DNA of 64,000 bases from an uncultured Sphingomonadaceae bacterium (GTDB lineage Bacteria > Pseudomonadota > Alphaproteobacteria > Sphingomonadales > Sphingomonadaceae). The first letter of the stretch is position 1; each line of letters opens with the position of its first letter. Position numbers and translations under genes: made by a program. Shown here in pieces: positions 57,298-64,000 of this stretch. The notes under the pieces were generated by a model, which searched no databases, had not been told where the DNA came from, and saw only the letters and a list, made by a program, of their open reading frames with translations. The stretch spans positions 1,550,001 through 1,614,000 of the forward strand of contig CANKZR010000001.1 in assembly GCA_947488625.1 (NCBI GenBank). The letters are read 5' to 3'.

Positions 57298-60200
57298 TCA
57301 TGGCATGGCCTCGCTTTCCTGGGGCTGAATATCGGTTTCGTCGTTGTCTGGATCATCGCCTAGCGAATCGAGCGCCTCGAGCAGTTCACGCTGCTCCTCC
57401 GCTTCTGCGGCAGCATCGCGTTCGTCCACGGTTTGCTGGTCCACCGCATCGCGCAGGATATCCCCGTCGCTGCCCAGCAGGCCAAGATCGCGCGGATCGC
57501 GCACGGCGCTGGGATCGTAGAGCGCGCGAATGGAAGTGATGAGCTTGTAGAACGGCGCGCGGATGTTGATGCGCAGTTCGATTGGCAAGTCGGCAATTGC
57601 GCGCGTTACGATGTTGCTTTCGGCAGTTTCACCCTGCCCGATCCCCTCGAACCGGACCTGCGTTACCAGTTCGCCGGTCAACGGGCCGTCCATGGCAATC
57701 GCCATGCTGTCATAGCTGAGGTCGCGCAAGGCGGAGAAAGCGAGATTGCCGAAGAACCCGATATCTTCGTACGTCAGTTCCCCCACGTAGGAGACATGGC
57801 CACCCGGCGGCCGCGAGGTGAGGATGCCGTTCTCCAACCTGCCATTGCCCAGCTCGTCGAAGATAATTGGCACGGTACCATCGAAAATTCCCGATGCGGC
57901 AAGGTTGCCCAGTTCCATCTGCTCCACGAAGCGGGCGGCTTCGAGCCCCTCTATGACGAGGATATAGCTGCGCACCTCCTCCACGCCGAATCGGATATCC
58001 ACGGGGCGAAGAGTGAGAGTTCCGCCCATGAAGGGCCATGTGCCGCCTTGCAGTGCCAGCAACTCGCCGTTGCGCAGCTGGAAGGAAATTTCGCCATTCA
58101 GCACCTCGATACCAGGGTTAACCGCCTCGATGGCAATGCGCTGGTCCGGCGCGGTGGTCAAACTGAGAAGGTCGGTGAATACCACCGTGCCGCTTGCGCC
58201 CTGGACCGGGCCGAAGGCCGCGGCGAGATCGAGCGAATCGCTGCTGAACTGGCCGCTGGAGGTCGCTCCCGCCTCGTTCCAGTCGATGCGGCCGGTGCCC
58301 GTTACGGTACCCTCTACATTGCTGACCACGCCTAGCGCCCGACACGTCAGCCCGCGAGGGTACTGCGAGACGGCGACCGGGCTATCGAGGCACTGGGCTG
58401 CCGTGGGCGCAGGCTGAAGGTCGTCGTCGAAGGTAATGCCGCGCACGTTCAGATCGGCATGGCCCGTGCCTGTGCCAAGATCATGAGCGATCCGCACATC
58501 GCTGATCGCGCGGCCCGTCACCGGTTCGCGAAGCACCCCATCAACTTCTATCCGATTGTCGAACAGCGACAGCAACGCATCGCGGACCTTCAGTGGTTCG
58601 AACCGGTCGTTCTCCTGCCGGTCCTCGACCCGCAGGTCTCCTTGCTCAATCGACAATCGATCATTGACGTAAGTCCAGTTGCCCGAAGCATCGAAGATAT
58701 CGAGCGGCACGGAAGCGAGGAAAACATCCGCTCCTGAAAATTCGCCCCCGATGGCCTTGGATGAAAGGTCGGCGCGAAGGTCCGTTATGGTGAAACGCTG
58801 TGCGCTACCCGTCGGCCCCAGGACGATATCCAGATCGCGTGCGGCAAGCGCGCCCGGCCAGGCAAATCCTATCGGGCCGGAGCGCAATTGGATCGGCGTT
58901 TGAGCAAGCGTGCCGGAAAGGTCCAACGCGTTGGTGCCGGCGGCAATGCGTAAGCCGCCGCTGCCATAGCGCAGGATCGGTCGCCCGGATTGCGGGCAGA
59001 GCGTGAGCGACTGGCGCTGCAGCGTGACATTGGCGACGGCAAGCCTGTCGAACCGCAGGTCGCGACATCCGCGCCACAGGGCAAGCTCGCCAGCGGGCGA
59101 AATCGTCGCATCCAGTGGCAAGTCGAGGTTCGACACAAACCCGCCAGGAAGTGCGCCGCTGGCAAGAACCCTGCCATCCAGCGTGATACGCCCGCCTACC
59201 CCCTGGGCCATACGCAATTGGGGCAAGGCGATGCTGGCGCTTCCCGCAGCATATTCGCGCATCGCCATGCGCAGTTCCAGCGCGCCATTGGCCGCCTGCT
59301 CCATCCTGCCGGAGATATTGGGGAGCCCGGGGCCGCCGGTCTGGAAGTTGCCGGAAAATAGCGGAATGCCGGTTCCATCGGCTTCACCCAAAGCCAGCTG
59401 CCCGCGCGACAGCGACAGCAACATTGCACCGCTGCCGCCCCGCAGCGCTGCCTGCGGGATGGAAATGCTGGTGCGACTTTCCAGTCGCCGCGCGGTGAAG
59501 CTGGCGGATATCGTGCTCGCGCGAAGTTCGCGGCCGAGAGCTTGCTGCAACTTGGCGAGAAGAGGTTGCAGCATGGTGCCATCGCTTGCCAAACGCGCAT
59601 CGGAAAGTCCGGCAAGCAATTGCCCGCCCATCCGCAGGTTCTCTCCGGCAAGATCGCCGTCGAGTTCCACCCGCTGAAAATTTTCCAGGGCGCGCACTCG
59701 CCCCTCAAGGGCAAGCGAACCGATAGCTGCATAGGGCGTCTCGGCATCGCTGGCGCTAACATCATAACGGATGTTGAGATCGTCGTCGCGCCAGGTGAAA
59801 CGCCCGTTGCCGCGCATTGCTGCTTCCACGTTCGCGATGCCGACCGAACCGGATACGAAAGCGATGTCGCCTTCATATTCGACCAGATTCCGCTCTGCCT
59901 GCAAATCCAGTTCGATGCCCGTGTCGCGGATGGCAAGGCCACTTTCCTCGCAGTCCAGCGCGGCAAAGCGTACAGGACCGTGGAATTCGGGACGCTCTGC
60001 ATCGATCGCAACATTGCCGAACAAGGTTACATCATCGCCGGTACAGCCACCGCCCGAAAGATCGGGTGCAACCGCAGCCAGCGTGCCGGAGAATCCACCG
60101 CGCAAGTGGCCACTTCCGCTCAGCTTCAGACCAACACGGCCATAGTCGGTTTCCATCAGCGCGCGGCCATCCTCGATGGCGAGGTTCAGATCGGGGAACT

Positions 60201-60636
60201 CGAATGGCCCCTCCCCTTCTGTAAACACCAGCGGATCAAGAGCGCCAAAACTGGGCACGCCATCGCGCAAGGTTCCGAACAGGCGTGGCCTTATGAGCCG
60301 GACTTCGGTGATGTCGGGCAGACCGAAACGCGGCGTGATCAGCACCTCGATACGCTCTACAGTAAGGTCTGGTCTGTCGGGATTTCCGATTACAATATCA
60401 GACAGCACCTGCCTGTTCGGCGTTATACTGTCGATGGTATAGGTGGCCGACACGCCGCGCTCGGCCAAGGTGTCTGCGATCACATTGTCGGCGATCCGCT
60501 CGCGCTGGAACCACGCGACCACGATAACCGCGAGAATCAGCAGGATGGAAAGCCAGAATGCGTTGCGCAAGATGCGACGCTTGCGCCCGCGCGGGCGCGA
60601 TTCAACCGTCTCTTGCGAACCCTGCGCCATTGCCAT
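57298..60636 (-). CDS. YdbH family AsmA-like intermembrane lipid transport protein
   Basis: A ~1112-residue protein. One membrane helix near residues 25-45 (AFWLSILLILAVIVVAWF), then a very long run of amphipathic beta strands, as in AsmA/YdbH/TamB bridge proteins that carry phospholipids across the periplasm. The C-terminal block with LLALQGGTWPFMGGTLTLRP, FVEQMELGNLAASGIFDGTV and RPPGGHVSYVG is the YdbH (dicarboxylate-transport-like) domain. A Glu-rich tail ends it. Start 60636 or 60630; the frame extends to 60687 but that Met precedes a hydrophobic stretch. Heads ydbH-ynbE-ydbL and diverges from radC. Confidence 0.88.
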   Translation of the reverse strand: MAMAQGSQETVESRPRGRKRRILRNAFWLSILLILAVIVVAWFQRERIADNVIADTLAERGVSATYTIDSITPNRQVLSDIVIGNPDRPDLTVERIEVLITPRFGLPDITEVRLIRPRLFGTLRDGVPSFGALDPLVFTEGEGPFEFPDLNLAIEDGRALMETDYGRVGLKLSGSGHLRGGFSGTLAAVAPDLSGGGCTGDDVTLFGNVAIDAERPEFHGPVRFAALDCEESGLAIRDTGIELDLQAERNLVEYEGDIAFVSGSVGIANVEAAMRGNGRFTWRDDDLNIRYDVSASDAETPYAAIGSLALEGRVRALENFQRVELDGDLAGENLRMGGQLLAGLSDARLASDGTMLQPLLAKLQQALGRELRASTISASFTARRLESRTSISIPQAALRGGSGAMLLSLSRGQLALGEADGTGIPLFSGNFQTGGPGLPNISGRMEQAANGALELRMAMREYAAGSASIALPQLRMAQGVGGRITLDGRVLASGALPGGFVSNLDLPLDATISPAGELALWRGCRDLRFDRLAVANVTLQRQSLTLCPQSGRPILRYGSGGLRIAAGTNALDLSGTLAQTPIQLRSGPIGFAWPGALAARDLDIVLGPTGSAQRFTITDLRADLSSKAIGGEFSGADVFLASVPLDIFDASGNWTYVNDRLSIEQGDLRVEDRQENDRFEPLKVRDALLSLFDNRIEVDGVLREPVTGRAISDVRIAHDLGTGTGHADLNVRGITFDDDLQPAPTAAQCLDSPVAVSQYPRGLTCRALGVVSNVEGTVTGTGRIDWNEAGATSSGQFSSDSLDLAAAFGPVQGASGTVVFTDLLSLTTAPDQRIAIEAVNPGIEVLNGEISFQLRNGELLALQGGTWPFMGGTLTLRPVDIRFGVEEVRSYILVIEGLEAARFVEQMELGNLAASGIFDGTVPIIFDELGNGRLENGILTSRPPGGHVSYVGELTYEDIGFFGNLAFSALRDLSYDSMAIAMDGPLTGELVTQVRFEGIGQGETAESNIVTRAIADLPIELRINIRAPFYKLITSIRALYDPSAVRDPRDLGLLGSDGDILRDAVDQQTVDERDAAAEAEEQRELLEALDSLGDDPDNDETDIQPQESEAMP

Positions 60637-60700
60637 CGACACTTGCGCGAGTGCGGTGACAAAGGCAATGAAAGCTTGAAGGGGCAAGAGGGGCCGCGCG

Positions 60701-61411
60701 GTGCAGGACGTTCAAAAAACTGAAAATTCGGCTCCCACACGATCTGGTGCGGCGGGTCACCGCGCGCGATTGCGGGAGCGGCTGCTGAACGGCGGGGCGG
60801 AAGCCCTGGCCGATTACGAGGTGCTCGAATACCTGCTGTTCGGCGCGCTGGCGCGGGGTGACACCAAGCCGATGGCCAAGGCGCTGCTAGCGCGTTTCGG
60901 TACGCTAGCGGGCGTGCTGAATGCAGAACCGCCCGCCTTGAAACAGGTGAAAGGCATCAGCGATGCCAGCGTCGCCCAGATTAAGATCGCGGCGCTAGTT
61001 GCCCGGCGCATGGCCCGCAGCGAAGTGCAGAACAAGCCGGTACTGGGAAGCTGGCAGGCGCTGCTGGATTACCTCGCAATCGATATGGCGCACCTGCACA
61101 CCGAACGTGTGCGCGTCCTGTATCTCAACTCGAAGAACCGTCTGCTGCTGGATCATCACTTCGGCGATGGCACGGTGGACGAGGCCGCCATCCATCCGCG
61201 AGAGGTGATCAAGCGGGGGCTGGACCTTGGCGCATCGGCCATGATCCTGGTTCACAACCATCCCAGCGGCAATCCGGAACCCAGCCGCGCCGACATTCAG
61301 ATTACAAAGCACATTGCCGAGGCAGGCAGGCCGCTGGGCATCATGGTGCACGATCACGTGATCGTTGGACGGGAGGGGCATGTCTCTTTGCGCGCAAAGG
61401 GTTTGATCTAG
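60701..61411 (+). CDS. radC: RadC family JAB-domain protein
   Basis: A 236-residue protein. The N-terminal helix-hairpin-helix part (DYEVLEYLLFGA; LKQVKGISDASVAQIKIAAL) precedes an MPN/JAB domain with the metal motif VHNHPSGNPEPSRAD and the upstream Glu. Earlier assigned to DNA repair; its real activity is unclear. GTG start at 60701. The gene stands alone between ydbH (divergent) and purB. Confidence 0.9.
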   Translation: MQDVQKTENSAPTRSGAAGHRARLRERLLNGGAEALADYEVLEYLLFGALARGDTKPMAKALLARFGTLAGVLNAEPPALKQVKGISDASVAQIKIAALVARRMARSEVQNKPVLGSWQALLDYLAIDMAHLHTERVRVLYLNSKNRLLLDHHFGDGTVDEAAIHPREVIKRGLDLGASAMILVHNHPSGNPEPSRADIQITKHIAEAGRPLGIMVHDHVIVGREGHVSLRAKGLI

Positions 61412-61530
61412 GATCAGAGCTCCATCGCAATCAACGCAAATGGAATGCGTGATGCCCGGCATCTTGCCAATCGCAGGCTCAGCGCCTAGCCGCGCTGCCA
61501 TCTTCCAAACCCAATTTCTCGGAGTTCACG

Positions 61531-62844
61531 ATGGTCCCCCGTTACGCCCGCCCCGCCATGACCGCGATCTGGGAACCCGAAACCAAGTACGAGATCTGGT
61601 TCCTCATCGAAGCCCACGCCACGCAGAAGCTGGCCGAACTGGGCGTGGTGCCCCAGAGTGGGGCCAAGGCGCTGTGGGATTGGTGGGAAACCAAGCCGAA
61701 GATCGACGTTGACGCCATCGACGAAAAGGAACGCGTGCTCAAACATGACGTGATCGCCTTCCTCGACTGGGTGGCCGATCAGGTGGGCCCGGAAGCGCGC
61801 TTCATGCACCAGGGCATGACCAGCTCCGACGTGCTGGACACCACGCTGGCGGTGCAGCTTACCCGCGCCACCGATATCCTGCTGGAAGATCTGGACGCGC
61901 TGCTCGACGCGCTGAAGCGCCGTGCGCAAGAGCACAAATACACCGCCACCATCGGTCGCAGCCACGGTATCCACGCGGAACCCACCACCTTCGGCCTGAA
62001 ACTGGCGCAGGCCTATGCCGAGTTCGACCGTTGCCGCAGCCGACTGCAAGCTGCCCGCGTCGAAATCGCCACCTGCGCCATATCGGGCGCGGTGGGCACA
62101 TTTGCCAATATCGATCCTTCAGTGGAAGAATATGTGGCTGAGAAGCTGGGCCTGACGGTCGAGCCCGTTTCTACGCAGGTGATCCCACGCGATCGCCATG
62201 CCATGTACTTCAGCGTGCTGGCCGTAATCGCCTCTTCAATGGAGCGGCTGGCGGTGGAAGTGCGCCATCTGCAACGCACCGAAGTGCTGGAGGCCGAAGA
62301 GTATTTCTCACCCGGCCAGAAGGGTTCGTCGGCCATGCCACACAAGCGCAACCCGATCCTTACGGAGAACCTGACCGGCCAGGCCCGCATGATCCGCGGC
62401 TATGCCCTCCCCGCCTTGGAAAACGTGGCGCTGTGGCACGAGCGCGATATCTCGCACTCCAGCGTCGAGCGGTTCATCGGCCCCGATGCCACCATCACGC
62501 TGGATTTCGCGCTCGCCCGCCTTACCGGCGTTGTGGACAAGCTGCTGGTCTACCCGGAGCGGATGCAGAAGAACCTCGACAAGATGGGTGGCCTTGTTCA
62601 CTCGCAGCGTGTTTTGCTGGCGCTGACGCAAGCAGGCATCACCCGCGACAATGCCTACAGGCTGGTGCAGCGCAATGCGATGAAGGTGTGGGAATCGGAC
62701 GGTCAGATGTCGCTTCTGGAACTGCTGAAGGCGGACGATGAGGTGAAAGCCGCCATGACCAGCGAACAGCTCGAAGAGAAATTCAATCTCGATTACCATT
62801 TCAAGCATGTCGACACGATTTTCGATCGCGTATTCCCGAACTGA
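61531..62844 (+). CDS. purB: Adenylosuccinate lyase
   Basis: A 437-residue fumarase-superfamily lyase that acts twice in purine synthesis. The superfamily signature is GQKGSSAMPHKRNPI; the catalytic His regions are SDVLDTTLAVQL and GRSHGIHAEPT; WHERDISHSS contains a further active-site Ser/His. Ribosome site CGGAG with spacing 6. Length standard for the alphaproteobacterial/Bacillus-type enzyme. Confidence 0.96.
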   Translation: MVPRYARPAMTAIWEPETKYEIWFLIEAHATQKLAELGVVPQSGAKALWDWWETKPKIDVDAIDEKERVLKHDVIAFLDWVADQVGPEARFMHQGMTSSDVLDTTLAVQLTRATDILLEDLDALLDALKRRAQEHKYTATIGRSHGIHAEPTTFGLKLAQAYAEFDRCRSRLQAARVEIATCAISGAVGTFANIDPSVEEYVAEKLGLTVEPVSTQVIPRDRHAMYFSVLAVIASSMERLAVEVRHLQRTEVLEAEEYFSPGQKGSSAMPHKRNPILTENLTGQARMIRGYALPALENVALWHERDISHSSVERFIGPDATITLDFALARLTGVVDKLLVYPERMQKNLDKMGGLVHSQRVLLALTQAGITRDNAYRLVQRNAMKVWESDGQMSLLELLKADDEVKAAMTSEQLEEKFNLDYHFKHVDTIFDRVFPN

Positions 62845-62917
62845 CTGACGCACCCTTCCCAAGGCGGAAGCTAGCGCCTAGCATCGTCTGCAAAAGGTCA
62901 AGGACAGGAACTGAAAC

Positions 62918-63316
62918 ATGCAAATCGTTCGCACAGTTATCTGGGTGCTGCTGCTGGTAGGCCTGCTGCTGTTCTCCATCGCCAACTGGGACCCTACCGT
63001 GACCGTGCGGATCTGGCAGGGGATCGTGGTGGATACCAAGATACCGGCCATCGTGATCGTGTCCTTCGCCATCGGCTTTGTGCCGATGTGGCTGTATCAC
63101 CGCGCCAGCAAGTGGCGACTCCAGCGCAAGATCCAGAGCCTGGAGAATGCCGCGCGCACTACCGCCGCAACACCCGTGGCAAAGCACAACAGCGATGATG
63201 AAGTTGCGACGGATCACCGGGCGACGGAAACGCCTCTGCAATCTTCAAGCGATGACGGTTACACCGGCGTTTCAGCGCGACCTGGCCATTACGGCGAGGA
63301 TGATACAAGGGCATGA
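62918..63316 (+). CDS. LapA/DUF1049 domain membrane protein
   Basis: A 132-residue inner-membrane protein with two helices: residues 5-24 (RTVIWVLLLVGLLLFSIANW) and ~42-62 (IPAIVIVSFAIGFVPMWLYH), then a coiled coil and a polar, low-complexity tail. This is the LapA (lipopolysaccharide assembly protein A, DUF1049) layout. LapA in E. coli works with LapB in LPS control; here it lies before pyrF, as in other bacteria, overlapping it by 4 bp. Confidence 0.82.
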   Translation: MQIVRTVIWVLLLVGLLLFSIANWDPTVTVRIWQGIVVDTKIPAIVIVSFAIGFVPMWLYHRASKWRLQRKIQSLENAARTTAATPVAKHNSDDEVATDHRATETPLQSSSDDGYTGVSARPGHYGEDDTRA

Positions 63317-63987
63317 GCAACCCTGTTTTTCTGGCCGTCGACGTGCCCCAGCTGGAAGCGGCCAAGGATCTGGTAAGCAAGGTCAAGGGCCATATCGGCG
63401 GGGTGAAGCTGGGTCTGGAATTCTTCTGCGCCCACGGTACCCATGGCGTGCATGAAATAGCCCATCTTGGTCTTCCCGTCTTCCTTGACCTGAAGCTGCA
63501 CGATATCCCGAACACTGTCGCCGCCGCGATGCAATCGCTGAACGTGCTGGAACCGTCCATCATGACGGTACATGCCAGCGGCGGCCGCGCGATGATGGAA
63601 GATGCCAAGGCCGCTGCGGGCGAGAATACGAAAGTCGTGGCCGTCACCATGCTCACCAGCCTCGATGAGCGAGACCTTGAACGAACAGGTGTTTCCGGCA
63701 CGCCGCACGACCACGTGATGCGTCTGGCCGAACTTGCGCAAGCGAGCGGGCTGGACGGTATCGTATGCTCGGGGCAGGAAGTGGGCGCCGTACACAAGCA
63801 ATGGAAGAACGGGTTTTTCGTCGTTCCCGGCTTGCGCCCCGGCGGCAAGTCGGCTGGCGATCAAAAACGTGTTGTCACACCGCGAAAGGCGCGGGACGAT
63901 GGCGCCTCCGTGCTGGTGATCGGTCGCCCGATCAGCCGTGCGGACGACCCGTTGCAGGCTGCGCGCGATATCGAGGCGACGCTTTAA
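63313..63987 (+). CDS. pyrF: Orotidine 5'-phosphate decarboxylase
   Basis: A 224-residue TIM-barrel enzyme, last step of UMP synthesis. The catalytic set is FLDLKLHDIPNTVAAAM (D-K-x-x-D), and the phosphate loop is VVPGLRPGG and VIGRPISRADDP near the C-terminus. Length matches type 1 enzymes. ATG overlaps the LapA gene stop (ATGA). A T-run begins right after the stop (63993-63998) at the window edge. Confidence 0.96.
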   Translation: MSNPVFLAVDVPQLEAAKDLVSKVKGHIGGVKLGLEFFCAHGTHGVHEIAHLGLPVFLDLKLHDIPNTVAAAMQSLNVLEPSIMTVHASGGRAMMEDAKAAAGENTKVVAVTMLTSLDERDLERTGVSGTPHDHVMRLAELAQASGLDGIVCSGQEVGAVHKQWKNGFFVVPGLRPGGKSAGDQKRVVTPRKARDDGASVLVIGRPISRADDPLQAARDIEATL

Positions 63988-64000
63988 ATAGTTTTTTCAA

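Noticed and set aside
59542-60723. 393-codon open frame on the plus strand over ydbH
   Set aside because: Antisense shadow; ydbH is supported by membrane anchor and C-terminal domain.
1-64000. CRISPR arrays, insertion sequences, prophage or rRNA operons
   Set aside because: No regularly spaced repeats, transposase or integrase motifs, phage genes or rRNA sequences were seen on reading through the window.

Overview
The window looks like chromosomal DNA of an alphaproteobacterium of the order Sphingomonadales, most likely Erythrobacteraceae (inference). Supporting signs are a UrcA-family secreted protein, a large TonB-dependent receptor, bamD next to recN, an FYDLN-type zinc-ribbon protein, an F0-only ATP synthase operon (F1 genes elsewhere), the ydbH-ynbE-ydbL module, and GC-rich coding with many 4-bp ATGA/GTGA overlaps. 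Most of the window is core genome. No rRNA, phage, insertion sequence or CRISPR array was seen. One tRNA (Ala-GGC) is present.

Layout. 1-2.7 kb: truncated recN, a PilZ protein, bamD, UrcA protein. 2.8-9.2 kb: two 2-oxoglutarate/Fe(II) oxygenases (one fused to TPRs) and a methyltransferase in one coupled operon, converging on a TonB-dependent receptor gene across a shared terminator. 9.6-10.1 kb: two Flp-type pilin genes. 10.5-13.0 kb: a small accessory-looking operon with a Tat-leader Gly/Pro/Asn/Lys-rich peptide, a PqqD-like/HprK-like kinase fusion and a NTP_transf_5-type nucleotidyltransferase. 13.0-20.1 kb: lepA behind two tandem paralogous PAS-GGDEF-EAL-PilZ proteins. 20.2-28.5 kb: ferredoxin reductase, dnaN, fabG-fabD, a peptidoglycan recycling pair (LD-carboxypeptidase and Mur ligase), small orphans and a DUF808 protein. 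28.8-30.1 kb: rpsF-rpsR-rplI. 30.2-35.5 kb: an ECF sigma/RskA-type anti-sigma pair diverging from a two-piece DUF4331 plus TPR operon, then a YncE-like lipoprotein.

35.6-44.8 kb: hydrolase, lipoprotein and asd, then the ffh-rpsP-rimM-trmD-rplS operon, which is split between rimM and trmD by five non-ribosomal genes. 44.9-45.8 kb: tRNA-Ala, an inverted-repeat-rich non-coding stretch and the FYDLN protein. 45.9-52 kb: aroA, cmk and rpsA with small membrane-protein genes interspersed. 52-56 kb: glyoxalase II, a lipoprotein with a hairpin-sequestered ribosome binding site, and the F0 operon. 56.3-64 kb: ydbL/ynbE/ydbH, radC, purB, a LapA-type protein and pyrF.

The most interesting candidate for an undescribed system is the 10.5-13.0 kb peptide/kinase/nucleotidyltransferase operon. 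Its parts resemble the tailoring and leader-recognition modules of RiPP pathways (phosphorylated lasso peptides use an HprK-like kinase, and PqqD-like domains bind leaders), but no lasso cyclase or protease is nearby and the peptide carries a Tat-like export signal. The oxygenase/methyltransferase/TonB-receptor neighbourhood and the sigma-controlled split DUF4331 locus come next. All function statements derive from reading the sequence; no database search was run.
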